Below are positions 1-10,403 of a DNA stretch of 64,000 nucleotides, one piece after another. The stretch is from Bathynomus jamesi (taxonomy: Eukaryota > Arthropoda > Malacostraca > Isopoda > Cirolanidae): positions 496,001-560,000 of the forward strand of contig JAJOZX010001860.1 of assembly GCA_023014485.1 (NCBI GenBank), given 5' to 3'. The notes beneath the pieces are model-generated. The model worked only from the letters and a program-made list of their open reading frames with translations. It ran no database searches and had not been told where the DNA came from. Each line of letters opens with the position of its first letter. Position 1 is the stretch's first letter. Position numbers and translations under genes: made by a program.

Positions 1-24
1 CATTTGTTACGAACGTAACAAATG
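1..24. repeat. Short near-perfect palindrome at the left edge
   Basis: The first 11 bases and bases 14-24 are reverse complements, separated by a 2-base spacer (AA). It could form a small hairpin or be the tip of an inverted-repeat element cut by the window edge. Nothing else identifies it. Confidence 0.5.
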
Positions 25-40
25 TGGCAGCCCTGGACTG

Positions 41-87
41 AAGACGAATCCTTTTTCCTTTTTTTTTTCCCAGGAGGAAGGCGAGGA

Positions 88-120
<33 letters not shown>

Positions 121-270
121 GGTGAAGACGAATCCTTTTTCCTTTTTTTCTTTTTCACAGGAGGAAGGCGAGGATTTTTTTTTTTTAAAGAAAGGTGAAG
201 ACGAATCCTTTTTCCTTTTTTTCTTTTTCCCAGGAGGAAGGCGAGGATTTTTTTTTTCAAGGAGGATGGG
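41..270. repeat. Minisatellite, about 75-bp unit, three copies
   Basis: Three successive units begin with the same GAAGACGAATCC motif (near 41, 124 and 199), followed by a T/C-rich run, then CAGGAGGAAGGCGAGG and a long T run. The apparent lysine- or phenylalanine-rich reading frames here are a by-product of the homopolymer tracts. No gene is supported. Confidence 0.75.
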
Positions 271-640
271 GCCCCGCAAGGGGCCCTCAAGGGGCAAATA
301 CCCTTCATTAAGGACGGTGAGACCCCATAAATGGGGTGAGGAACTTAAGTAAGGGGGCCCCCCTCATACAGAAGGCGAAGGCCTTCAGGGGGCCCCTCCA
401 AGGGCAGGATTCAAAGCACCCCAAATTCCTCTCCCATTTTGCCATCATACTACTAACTTATAATATACCTATGCGTATATATATATTTACATTTCATTAA
501 AAGTAACGGTACCGAGTAACGGTGCCGTTACTCGTTACTTTTTAAAAACGGTAACTGTAACGATAACGGCGTTGCATTTAGACTGTAGTAACGGTAACGG
601 CATTACATTTCTAAAGTAACGAGCACAGCACTGCAGATAG
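271..640. other. Gene-free stretch with GC hairpins and a hAT-like MITE end
   Basis: From 267 to about 400 lie several GGGGCCC-type inverted motifs. From about 505 to 632 the sequence is dense in GTAACGGTAACG motifs in both orientations and ends in GTAACGAGCACAGCACTG. The reverse complement of that end starts CAGTGCTGTGCTCGTTAC, a CAGTG-type terminus like those of hAT-derived MITEs. The other terminus and target duplication were not found, so it is probably a partial MITE. Confidence 0.35.
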
Positions 641-650
641 CTCACCTCAG

Positions 651-1205
651 GTGCCAGTCAGTTACAATCCACAGTTACACAATCTTGCCTCTCTCACTAT
701 TGTCATCTTAGGAGGAGATTTCACTGCTAAAGACACTAGTTGGTACCTGCACAACCAAAGCAACAACAGAGGCGCCAACATAGCCACACAACTAAGCAGC
801 CTCTTCATTCTTAACAATACAGAAGAACATACACACATACCACATCAAGCAGGATACTCAAACTCCTCCCCAGACATAATGTTCTGTTCCCCATCGCTAG
901 CAACACATACATACTGGAGAACAGAAAAACAACTGTCATCAGACCACCTGCCCATCATCATTACAACATGTTCTACACTGCCCCAACAGCCTTAGGCACA
1001 CTTACAGAAATTACAAGAAAGCTGATTGGGAACATTTCAAAATACAGACTGAGGAACAATTCACCACATTAAACAGCACACCCATCATAAACATCAATAC
1101 AACACTCAAGACATTTGTAGCGGAACAGACAACTACAGATAGAAAACAGACAAAGAACAGCCATAGGAATTCGTTTCACCGCCACTTTTCAAACATTCTT
1201 AAAAC
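651..1205 (+). pseudogene. Jockey-like LINE endonuclease fragment
   Basis: The reading frame at 651-995 has the hallmarks of the apurinic-type endonuclease of Jockey-clade non-LTR retrotransposons. These are a GGDF motif followed by A-K and D-T-S-W, an N-x-x-G about 20 residues on, an S-x-D-I motif near residue 84 and a terminal S-D-H-L-P-I motif carrying the catalytic histidine. Such enzymes nick target DNA to prime reverse transcription. Broken frames continue to about 1,205 with a K-K-A-D-W linker-like sequence, then stop where the gypsy LTR begins. The start and the whole RT domain are missing, so this is a dead remnant, probably split by the LTR element. Confidence 0.7.
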
Positions 1206-1210
1206 ACACG

Positions 1211-2885
1211 TGGTGTCGAGGAACAAAGAAAACTCAAGACGGTTTCAAGCAATGACGCTAGCCTCGAACTGAGGAATTCGAAGTTTCCCAAGGTTATATA
1301 AGGCGCAGTTAACTGGCACTCGACCTCACTTCTTTCTTGCGTCCATTCGTAAGACTACTCCACACGCAGTCACCCAGCATCAGCTTTAGCCGGCTCAAGA
1401 CCAAGGCTCACTTCAACATATTCCCATTCAAGAAACGAAGCATCACTTGCAAACCACAACTGCAACAGGCGTTTCCCTTGGTCTCCTAATAACCCCTCAA
1501 CCGGTTATCAAACATCCTCGAGGACCACCGACAAAGCTCAACGCTACGAGAAGACATCCTCAAGGTACATCACGTGTCTCGGCGGTGAAGCTACAAACTC
1601 CAATCACTTCACCTCTGTTCAGGTTTCACCGCTTCCTGAAAACTGCCGTCAACAAGAATCTAGTAGGCCCGCCTACAGTCTACAAGAGATATTCAGCACC
1701 TCAGGCCTACGTCTGTAAGATCATTTATAGGCCATCCTGCACCTCGAGAAGTAACATCACCTCAGGCCTACGTTCTACGAAGCCTACATCAAGCATCTCC
1801 ATCATCTCGAGAGGCTTAACAGACAACGAAAACTCGAGCCTACGGTAATAGGTTCCTCTTCAACCCGCCTTCAACAGAGTTTCCATCGTCCCGGTAAGAT
1901 AAGTGCATCCTTTTCTAAGTACTCTCGTGAAGCCTACATTAGCCTACCGCCGAACGGTAGACTATACCCAAGTGTAATTAAGCGTTCCAACTAACTCTCG
2001 TTAAACGCAGTAGGCCTATTTCCTAATTCCTATTACCCAATTCAAGTGTCCTTCCGAAAACCGTAATTCCGCGTATCATCCGCTATTGTGTTCATTTATA
2101 TTTATGTGATAACTAAATCTCTCTTACTGCAGGAATAATTCATTTACCGTGTATATCCCTTCAAATTATCATTAGGCAACTACATCTTGTTCCTATAATC
2201 CATCTATGAGGTGTACCAACTTAGCATTATATAATTAACTTTATGTAAATGATCATATTTCTCTCAACTATCATTAGGCTTATCCGTAAACGCACGTCAT
2301 CAATCCATTATTATTGGGTCGCATCAGTTGTTCTATGTTCATCCATGCAATTATTTAGCCTACATAATCAGAGTGTCACGTATTCCATTCACGGTACTAA
2401 ACGCACGTACATTATTTATATCATTTACTAGGCCCATTCACTGTACCATTTTGCATGCCATTTTTATATCATCAATGAATGTATTACGTGTCAATTTAAG
2501 CTATTAACCATTCATCTTATTAGCTAAGTTCCATGTCATCAGCATAACGTAAAGCTAGCCATAATCACTGTCAATTCTCTGTCAACCACTGTGACAATTA
2601 ACGTATTTATTTTTATAATAAACTACGAAACTATAAGGTGTCTTACATAACCTTACATTAATTTGTTCAGGAGTAATCTGAACTAGTGATCCCGAAGCAA
2701 TTCGAATCACTCGGTATTATTATAGTAGGCCTACGCCTTAGCCACTTTCAATTGGTGATACTTTACATCATAAATTATTAACCCAGCCTATCATTAATAA
2801 ACAATCAGCCATTGCATCAATTAATCATTAGCATACAATCAAATCATTATCACCTTAAACGGCTAAAACTAGGTCCACTATAAAT
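1211..2885 (+). repeat. Probable 5' LTR and leader of the gypsy element
   Basis: This 1.7-kb non-coding stretch lies between the Jockey remnant and the primer-binding site. It has a TATA box near its 5' end and recurring short motifs such as CTCAGGCCTACGT (near 1,700 and 1,760). No 3' LTR survives in the window for comparison, so both ends are estimates. Reading frames inside (for example 1,447-1,848) show no protein-like features. Confidence 0.45.
1295..1303 (+). promoter_or_regulatory. TATA box of the gypsy LTR
   Basis: TATATAAGG lies about 90 bases inside the presumed LTR, with a CTCACTT initiator-like motif about 30 bases downstream. The position fits an LTR promoter. Recognised by motif only. 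Confidence 0.4.
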
Positions 2886-2911
2886 TGGTGATAACCCCGG
2901 AGTGACCCGAA
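2886..2911 (+). promoter_or_regulatory. Primer-binding site resembling tRNA-Trp
   Basis: TGGTGATAACCCCGGAGTGA followed by CCCGAAC resembles the complement of the 3' end of tRNA-Trp (TGGTGACCCCG...GAAC), apart from a small insertion after TGGTGA and a few mismatches. CsRn1-type gypsy elements prime with tRNA-Trp. It sits directly downstream of the presumed LTR and about 260 bases before gag. Confidence 0.5.
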
Positions 2912-3147
2912 CGTAATTTGAAGTTAATTTTCACAGTGAACCTGTTGTTTAGTGGTTAGGAACATTTTCTTTATTTTTAAGTATTCTTTTATAGCATTAA
3001 CACATAGCAGTGATATCAAATATTTTAAATTTATACACGGTACAACATATACGGCGCGTCAATAGGCCTACCTGCATCTGACTGGCGTTATTTTCCCGTG
3101 CACATATTAGGCCCCAAACACATTTACGGTTAATCTTTCTTTGGTAC

Positions 3148-3975
3148 ATGATAACACGTTTTCGCGCGAAAAATATGCAACAGGAAAACAACAACGCCAC
3201 TGCATCCTACAATAACGGCGGCTCCAACAGAATCCCAGGTTTTTGGCCCGCGGACCCCCGCACATGGTTTTTACAAGTGGAATACCATTGCGAGTACCAG
3301 AACATAACCAGGAACGAGGGCAAGTTTAACCTCGTATCGTCGCAACTTCCACTGGTGGTCGCTTTCGAGGTGCGAGACATCCTCGCCAAGAGGCCCCAAG
3401 AAAACCCCTATGAGGCGTTGAAAACCGCCGTTTTGGCACGGACGGCCATGTCAGAACAAAACCGCCTTCGGAGATTACTCGCGACCGAAGAGCTTGGCGA
3501 CAGATCCCCGTCGCAGTTCCTGCGACACATGCAGCAGCTCCTAGGGGATTCGGCCAATGTCATCGAGCACTCGTTCTTCCGCCAACTCTTCATCCAACGA
3601 GTGCTGGTGGTGACGAAGGCAGACACCTCGTTGAAGGACCTGGCGGACATAGCAGAGAGTTTTGGATATAGAAGCACCACAAGTGGCCGGAGTCGCCTCA
3701 TCACCCCCTTCCCCAACCGAGTCCGACAACAACTTGGTGGAGACTATCGCGAAGTTGACCACCATGGTAGAAGGTCTTTTTCGCGATGTGCGTGATTTGC
3801 AGGCGCGTGACAGAAGCAGATCACGTTACCACCAGCATCGCAACCCACGACCCCGCCCCCGTTCCCGCACCCCCGGTCCCACCGACGAACCGGGCGTATA
3901 CTGGTACCACAGGGTATTCGGCGGTCAAGCCCGGAAATGCACGCCCCCCTGCCTCCGGGCGGGAAACGTATCAGC
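3148..3975 (+). pseudogene. gypsy gag (CsRn1-like)
   Basis: The gag-like frame opens at 3,148 and the likely start is the internal Met at 3,175. A P-x-F-W-P-A-D-P-x-x-W-F motif near residue 32 marks the start of the conserved gag core. A second block near residues 80-110 contains E-V-R-D-I-L and N-P-Y-E-A-L-K, and E-E-L-G-D-R-S-P-S-Q-F-L follows; together these are typical of CsRn1-type nucleocapsid precursors. The frame ends at 3,795, but protein-like sequence rich in R and P continues in another frame from 3,662 to about 3,985, so at least one frameshift has occurred. No zinc knuckle was seen, which also fits this group. Confidence 0.65.
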
Positions 3976-5113
3976 CGAGCATTAAAGGCGTCTAATGCTC
4001 AAGGCTTCCGCGGCGTCCGCGGCGTCCGCCTATTCTTTGTCACAGACGCCCGTTCCAAGATACGGTTCTTGGTTGATACCGGCGCCCAAGTCAGTATCCT
4101 ACCCCCCTCCCCACAAGAGCGGTTACATCCCAGTTGGGAGACTGAATTACACGCAGTGAACTCGACTCCCATCCAAACATTAGGTAAAAAATCCCTTACC
4201 CTCAACCTCGGACTTAGGAGAACCTTCCGTTGGGTCTTTCTCATCGCCGACGTGCAGCAGCCAATCTTAGGAGCAGATTTTCTGCAGCATTACGACCTCG
4301 GAGTGGACGTCAGACGCTGGAGACTCATCGACCACAAGACCAACCTCAGCGTGCAAGGCGTTTTCTCCCGTACGTCAGCGCCTCCGCCAGTATATTCGGT
4401 GACTCGTCCTGAGTCACCGTACGGTAACCTACTGGCTGAGTTTCCACCGGTAACACGCCCTTGCAACCGCGAAGTGCCAGTCAAGCACAATGTCCTCCAC
4501 TATATTCAGACTGCAGGACCCCCGAAGAATGCTCATCCTCGACGTTTGGCCCCGGACCGTCTGCGCATCGCAAAGGCAGAGTTCGAACACATGATCGAAC
4601 TGGGAATCGTCCGGCCCTCCAAAAGCCCTTGGGCCGCACCGTTACACATGGTCCCCAAGAAGACTGAGGGCGACTGGCGTCCTGTAGGCGATTACAGGGC
4701 GCTCAACACTTGCACAGTGCCCGACCGCTACCCTCCCCCCCTTTTGCACGATTTCGCCGCCGATCTCTCTGGGTGTAAGGTTTTCTCCAAACCGGACCTC
4801 GTAAGGGCCTACCATCAAATCCCGGTAGCCCCAGAGGACGTTCCCAAAACCGCGATAATAACGCCCTTTGGACTTTTCGAATACATCCGCATGCCTTTCG
4901 GCCTCCGGAACGCGGCACAGACTTTTCAAAGATTTATCGACGACGTCCTTCGTGGTCTCCCCTTCTGTTTTGCCTACATAGATGACCTCCTCATCGCCAG
5001 CAACGATGAAGTGGAACATGCCAAACACCTTCGGCAGGTTTTCGCTCGACTCGAGGAGTATGGGGTCGTCATCAACCCCAGCAAGTGCCAGTTTGGCGTC
5101 CCCGAACTGCAGT
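3937..5113 (+). pseudogene. gypsy pol: aspartic protease and partial reverse transcriptase
   Basis: One open frame covers protease and most of RT. The protease active site is [10 protein letters not shown] near residue 45, and L-G-A-D-F-L near residue 110 matches the second conserved retropepsin block. The RT region begins around residue 190 ([10 protein letters not shown]). It contains D-Y-R-A-L-N, A-Y-H-Q-I-P, F-G-L-F-E-Y and M-P-F-G-L-R-N, and the catalytic Y-I-D-D box is near residue 348. Coding similarity stops at Q-F-G-V-P-E-L-Q-F (about 5,113), where a G-rich foreign sequence fuses and the frame runs on to 5,271 as nonsense. RNase H and integrase are missing, so it cannot transpose on its own. 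Confidence 0.8.
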
Positions 5114-5461
5114 TCGCCAGGGGGGGTGCCCGAGGGGGGTGTCCCCCCCTCGGTAGGAAATGTTCATATTTGAAGATAGCTTTAGATGGATTTGAAGTAT
5201 ATTCCCGTTATCAAAATCCTGCTTGTTCACACACCCAGGCCAGGTCTGAAATGTCTCAGGATCGGACATAAACTTTTTTTTCTTTATTCTTTTTAAGGAA
5301 ATTAATTTTGTGGCAACCGGGATACATGTACCTTAAGCGATTTTAAGTCTTCAGGTCTTATTTTTCATATATAGGAGCAAACAAACGCAATCGAAAAATC
5401 GTTGGTCACCGTGAGCAGGGGGGGGTCCGGACCCCCTCGAACCCCCCCTGGATCCGCGCCT
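5107..5461. mobile_element. Fragment of a DNA transposon with G-rich ends
   Basis: G/C-run termini bound this segment: CCAGGGGGGGTGCCCGAGG on the left and, on the right, a C-rich run ending GGATCCGCGCCTG. Read in reverse, the right end starts CAGGCGCGGATCC, a CAGG-type terminus like those of hAT-related elements. The left end lacks that outermost motif, so the copy is incomplete, and no target duplication was found. It separates the truncated gypsy RT from the BEL gag, and its arrival or an associated deletion may have removed the gypsy 3' half and the BEL 5' LTR. Confidence 0.4.
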
Positions 5462-5469
5462 GAATGGTG

Positions 5470-6251
5470 TTTGTGAAGTTAAGGTTAACAGATCTGCAGT
5501 TCAATTACCGAGGCTTGTACTCAAAACATTTTCTGGGAGTATTCAGGAATGGCAAGGATGGGCAGACAGTTTTCAATCAGCAGTTCATTCTAGTTAAGTG
5601 TTAAGCGCGGTGGAAAAGTTTAATTATTTGCAGTCCCTCTTGGAAGGGGAGGCAGCAAAGACAATAGCAGGATTAGCATTAACAGAGGCTAATTATAATG
5701 TGGCTTGGGATATATTAAAGAAACGGTTTGGTAAGCCAGAGATCTTAATTAAAAGCCACCTCCGCGAACTTTTAGCTATACCTCCTGTTAATAATCCCAA
5801 TAGTGTCAAGGAGTTACGGCAGTTATATGATGAATTTGAAGTTAGAACTAGGTCCCTGGACAACTTGGGTGTAGGAATGGAAAGGTATGGTATAATGTTG
5901 GTCACTATACTGCAGTCTAAATTGCCTAGCTCAATTTTGCTTGAATTAAGTAGGGGACACCCTACAGAACATGTGTACATCCCCCTTCAGCAGATGTTAA
6001 GTCTTTTAGGCACAGAATTAGCAAGACGAGAGGGAATTGAGTTTGCACAGTGGGATGTTAAACAAGGGGACAAAGGCAGGCACAGCACCAAAGTTTCTAC
6101 AAAAAGGAATAGCCCAGGTACAGTGTCAGCTCTACATGCATCCTCTGAGAATAAATTAAAGGGAATCAAGGAATGCATATTTGGCGAAGCAACCACAAGT
6201 CATATAAATAGAGACATCAGTGGCAAATACCACTGCTATGAAAGGGATTAA
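5470..6251 (+). pseudogene. BEL gag
   Basis: The long frame opens at 5,598, but upstream sequence from about 5,495 reads L-P-R-L-V-L-K-T-F-S-G followed by a W-rich stretch, the usual opening of BEL gag, in another frame. A small frameshift near 5,595 therefore splits it. The main frame has V-E-K-F-N-Y-L-x-x-L-L-E-G-E-A near its start and W-D-I-L-K-K-R-F-G near residue 37, both conserved in BEL/Pao gag. The product would package element RNA. It overlaps the protease frame by about 30 bases. Confidence 0.7.
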
Positions 6252-6771
6252 AAGTAAAGGGGGATTATTGCAAACAGCTGCAGCATTATTAATTGGGAAT
6301 GATGGAGAAGGTACTGTAAGAGTGTTGTTTGATAGTGGTAGCCAGTGTAGCTTTATTAAGACCAGAATTTCCAGAAAATTGAAGTTTAAACAACTTAAGA
6401 GGGAAAATTTAAGAATTTCTGGGTTTGGGGGTTCCGTTCAAAGCCGAACCAAAGTTAAGAAGGTAGAAGTTCTGGTTAAGGGGTTGTTACCACAAAGTCC
6501 CACTATCAAGGTCCAAGCTGTAGAGATTGAGGAACTTTGTGCTCCAGTCACTACTTGTTTAGATATGGCATGTGTCCAAGAATTGCAAGTAAAGGGATTA
6601 ATTTGGGCAATAATAAGTTTGAAGGAACAGAAAATATGTCTTTTGATTGGAGCTGACTATTATTGGGACTTCATCACTGGTAATATTGTCCGCACATCTC
6701 AAGGTCCGGTAGCTATTGAAAGTAAGCTAGGCTGGATGCTACATGGGAGCTATTGCCAGGGCCGTTTCTAG
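6220..6771 (+). pseudogene. BEL aspartic protease, interrupted by hAT insertion
   Basis: A retropepsin-like active site L-F-D-S-G-S-Q-C-S-F lies near residue 37, and C-L-L-I-G-A-D-Y-Y-W near residue 138 is the second conserved block. I-E-S-K-L-G-W-M-L-H-G near the end is the usual BEL sequence linking protease to RT. A hAT element enters immediately after it at 6,757, so the last few codons are transposon sequence. The domain resumes downstream of 10,226. Confidence 0.75.
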
Positions 6772-7433
6772 CCATTAGGGGGCCCTAAGCAGTATACCCA
6801 TTTGAGGCCCCACCCCTCCATCCACCAACTCACGCCTTACTACATCACCTCAGCATACACACATGGCCGTAACTACCTATGAGGTCACCGAGGTCCGGAC
6901 CTCGGTAATTATTTCCTAAAAAAAAAAAAGAGACTGAACCGTGAAATATTGCTGCAGCTTTAATAAAAGTATTTTTGCTAACAGGTCCCTTTGTACAGTA
7001 TTTAATTATAGACAAGGGTTTTGTGTTTAGTGTATAGCTTGGGTTGTGTTTGTAGATGTCATTTTGGTCTGAATTTTGCTCGTCCCGCCGCGCTCGAAAA
7101 AAATCTGGATCTCACTAATTTCTAAACCCTAGTTACGGCCCTGCATACACATACAAAAAATGGCTGTGTTAATAAAAAACAATTATGAAACAATTTTAAT
7201 GAAACATTTATGTCCAAAACAACAAATATGTACTTTCAGAAGACAAGCAGAAAAAATACTCTTCATGAAATTCCTGAAAATTAGCTTATACATTATTTAG
7301 AATAAATGACACAGAACTATGTATACAAAAATAATGCAATTATCAACTACCAAACAATTACTAACTCTACGATACAATCGTGTAATAGCTAACAGTTATA
7401 CAGAACAGTTTGTATCTTCAAAATTTTTGCCTC

Positions 7434-9667
7434 CTAGATTTTTTTCTGGGCGAAATCATTAATAACATCATATGAAATCTCCCTGCCAACGTCCTGGTTG
7501 ATGCTTATGATGCCAAGGCCACTGAGGCGATCCTGCCCCATTGATGATCTGAGGTAGTTCTTGATTAGCTTCATCTTAGAGAAGCTCCTCTCGGCTGACG
7601 CTACTGTCACAGGTAGAGTGACAGTGCAACCCAGAGATTGGGGGATAGTTCCTCCAGTTGCTTCTGATGAATGAAGGAGAGAAGCTCCAATGCAGTCATG
7701 TTGAGTGAAGGTAAAGTCGGCAAGTTCTTAATTTCGAGGGCCAGATCTCTTCCATCAATGTCACTCAGCTCCAGAGTTCAGTATCTTAGAGAGCTTTTCA
7801 CACTTGCAGGGCAAGTCTTCCTTGTTCATTGTGATGAAGTTTAGGAGAACCCCAAATATGTCCCTCACATCATCTAATGTTTTGAATCCCTCATTTATTG
7901 ACCCGATGGCACAATCCACCACCACATTGAAAAATTTGACTTCCAGCCTCTTTAAGGCTTCTGTAAATGGTTCGTTAGGAGCTTCGAAAGCAAAGAGCTT
8001 TTTTGTGGATCTGAGCCTCTTCTCCTTCAGCGCAGCCTCCACATTCATTTCCTCACATATGTCCCTAGCTACGACTTGTGCTGCAACAAAACCTGTGTTT
8101 CTGTAGCTGGTGAGTGAGTCTTTTGTTTTTGTGAGGAGGTTGACTGCCACATCAAACTGCATTGTAGGAGACTGCAGAAGTTTGCTCACATGGTTAACTG
8201 CATGAAGAATGTCATACCATACTACTGTACTGTGCAAATCTGAAAGCGATAAGACCCTACCTCTTCTGCAAGTGCTTGTGCTTCAGTCCTGGCTATGACA
8301 TCTGTGGCATTGTTTCTGATTTCCAACAGGGCCTCTCTGATGTTGTGGTTCTGGTATCGCACAGCCTCAATGCTCTTAAGCCGGCTCTCCCACCTGGTTT
8401 CACTCCAAGACTTGAGTGTTATGTTCACGTGCTTCTTTAGGATTGTCCATCTCTGTGTAGCTGCTGCAAAAAGGTTGTACAATTTTTGTACGTTGCCAAA
8501 GAAGCTGATGGCATCTGTGGAAGCTTTAGCTGCATCAGCCACTACAAGATTCAGAATGTGAGCCCCACATGGAACATAGGGTGCACGACAGTTCTTCTCT
8601 AATAACCTTGCCTGAACACCTTTGTTCTTGCCCTTCATGTTCGCTCCGTTGTCATATGACTGTCCTCTGCAGTCATCAAAGTGAATATTCAGTTCATCTA
8701 GTCTCTTCAGAATCAGAACTGATAAACCCAGGCCTGTACTTTCTGAAGCCTCAAGAAAGCCCAAAAATATCTTTTATTTCTGGTACTTCACCCATTTTAA
8801 CAGTTCTGATGATAATCGTCATCTGTTCTTGGTGGCTTATGTCTGGAGTGCAGTCTTAAATGAGTGGGTAATATTTAGCTTGTTTTATTTCTGCAACAAT
8901 GGCATCCAAGATCTTCCCATGGACCCAGTGAGCTCATTTTGAATGATGTTTCCTAGGTAACTTGAATGACTATATTGGCCACTTTCGACTCTGCTGATGT
9001 GTTGTTTCATCACTGGATCAAATTTGGCAAGCAGCTCAACCTCCTTAAGAAGTTGCCATTGTCTCGATTATACAATTTAGAGGAAGACCCCCTGAAAGCA
9101 AGGTTTTTCTCTGTCAGTGATTGGATTATACTTACAAGACGTGTGAGAACATCTCGCCAGTGTCTTCGCTCTACCTTCATTAATGACACTTCAGTTTGGT
9201 CAATGGTCCTCCCAGTTTTTAGCCGCAGTTCCAGATTCTTCCATGTTGCCATGTTATCTGCATGTTCTGAACTATTTTCATGGCCTTGAAGCAATAAAGA
9301 GCATCATTCCTTCTAGAGCAGTGGTTCTTAACCTTTTTACTACCATGCCCCCTCTAGGAATTGGTCCTTCCCTCCACGCCCCCCTTCAATCAAAATAACA
9401 TTCTCAATAACTTCTCAATATTAGCCCATGCTCTCGTTAAGAGAATAACAAATACAATTAGAGAAATTCCTGTTTCTAGGGGGGCGCGCCCCCCTGGTTA
9501 AGAACCACTGTTCTAGAGTACATCAGCCAGCTTCTCTTTATTTTTTCCCCATTAATTAATGTTCTGTACATGTAATGGTGATGAAGGCTTCTACCGTCCT
9601 CTCTTTTAGGGAATGTGAAATCTGGACTGATTTGAAATGGTCCTCGAGACACCAGATCTGTCTTCAA
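7434..9667 (-). pseudogene. hAT transposase, ZMYM1-like, broken
   Basis: Pieces of one transposase run leftwards. A TTF-type zinc-finger region (9,667 to about 9,520) has L-V-S-R-G-P-F-Q and N-G-E-K-I-K-R-S-W-L. A block at 9,294-9,010 contains N-L-A-F-R-G and N-G-N-F-L. A catalytic-core block at 8,764-8,222 has G-Q-S-Y-D-N-G-A-N-M and C-G-A-H-I-L-N-L-V-V, and 8,237-7,761 follows. A C-terminal dimerisation segment (about 7,618-7,434) carries A-E-R-S-F-S-K-M-K-L and ends at a TAG. Frameshifts and a MITE at 9,319-9,510 separate the parts. The family moves DNA by cut-and-paste; this copy cannot make an intact enzyme. Confidence 0.8.
9319..9510. mobile_element. 192-bp hAT-type MITE nested in the hAT element
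   Basis: The ends are CAGTGGTTCTTAACC and GGTTAAGAACCACTG (perfect 15-bp inverted repeat). They are flanked on both sides by TTCTAGAG (9,311-9,318 and 9,511-9,518), a perfect 8-bp target duplication. The interior has no coding potential. It splits the zinc-finger region of the surrounding transposase. Confidence 0.92.
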
Positions 9668-10022
9668 GGAATCTGACAGGACAACTGGCCAGTCATACGG
9701 ATCAAGCGGTGGAGCAGATCTTGGTTCTTGCTGCTTAGAAATGCCTGTGTGTGGTGTTTGAAGCTGAACATATTTCGAAATATTATAAATATTACAGAGA
9801 TTAGCTTACTCTACACGATTCCTGAGCACTTGTCTAGCTTGATGGTCTACCTAACCTAGTTGCCTGAACTGTGATCATAAGAATATACAAGTGGCACATC
9901 TCACCTGTGCTACTGGAAAGCTTGTCCTCCTCTATTTTCTTCTTTTTCCGTTTTTCAGCTCCTGATGGTTCATTTTCCAAGATGCACGAAGTCACATCTA
10001 GTTAACCACAACTAATCTGCTA

Positions 10023-10038
10023 AATAATAATAATCATG

Positions 10039-10069
<31 letters not shown>

Positions 10070-10110
10070 GGATAATAATAATAATAACGATAATATTAAT
10101 AATAACTTCA
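10023..10110. repeat. ATA/TAA trinucleotide microsatellite
   Basis: An imperfect (AAT)n tract with occasional C and G interruptions lies inside the 5' part of the minus-strand hAT element, away from coding sequence. Confidence 0.85.
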
Positions 10111-10403
10111 GCTATATTCCTATTCTTGTCCACTGAGGTATGATCTGGGAGCCTGTCTAGGGGCCCCCTAGTAGCAGCGGGGCCCTAAGCGGCCGCTTAG
10201 TCTGCTTATGCCAGGAAACGGCCCTGGCTATTGTAATGAAATGGAGGTTAAAGCAAGCTCAGTCCAGTGAACAGTCCAGTGAACAGTGATGTTTTAGAGC
10301 AATTTGAAAAGGGATTGGGTTTAGAGATGGTTGCTATGAAGTTGGCCTCCCGTGGAAGGATTCTTGCAAACCCAGTTCAAACCTTCAGCTAGCTAATAGG
10401 AGG

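Larger units (their letters stand above)
1211..5113 (+). mobile_element. Ty3/gypsy (CsRn1-like) LTR retrotransposon, 3' truncated
   Basis: The order is long leader/LTR, primer-binding site at 2,886, gag from about 3,175, and aspartic protease plus reverse transcriptase up to about 5,113. RT is cut within its thumb region by G-rich sequence of another element; RNase H, integrase and 3' LTR are absent. The gag sequence type and a tRNA-Trp-like primer site place it near the CsRn1 group of Ty3/gypsy. The left boundary is approximate, taken where Jockey-like coding sequence stops. Confidence 0.7.
6757..10226 (-). mobile_element. hAT transposon (ZMYM/TTF type) inserted in BEL
   Basis: The ends are inverted: left CAGGGCCGTTTCTAGCC, right (reverse complement) CAGGGCCGTTTCCTGG. 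The flanks carry an 8-bp target duplication, GCTATTGC at 6,749-6,756 and GCTATTGT at 10,227-10,234 (7 of 8 identical). The 8-bp duplication and CAG terminus are hAT hallmarks. It carries a broken minus-strand transposase and a nested MITE. It is related to the element at 50,047-53,849, whose transposase shares the same blocks. Confidence 0.9.

Noticed and set aside
7..352. Lys/Phe-rich open frames on both strands near the left edge
   Set aside because: They translate the poly-T and GGAGGAAGGCGAGG minisatellite; no domain and repeat-driven composition.
1447..1848. 133-codon frame
   Set aside because: It lies inside the presumed gypsy LTR/leader, has no recognisable motif and follows repeated short motifs.
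3207..3765. Minus-strand frames across the gypsy gag
   Set aside because: Shadows of the plus-strand gag; no conserved motif.
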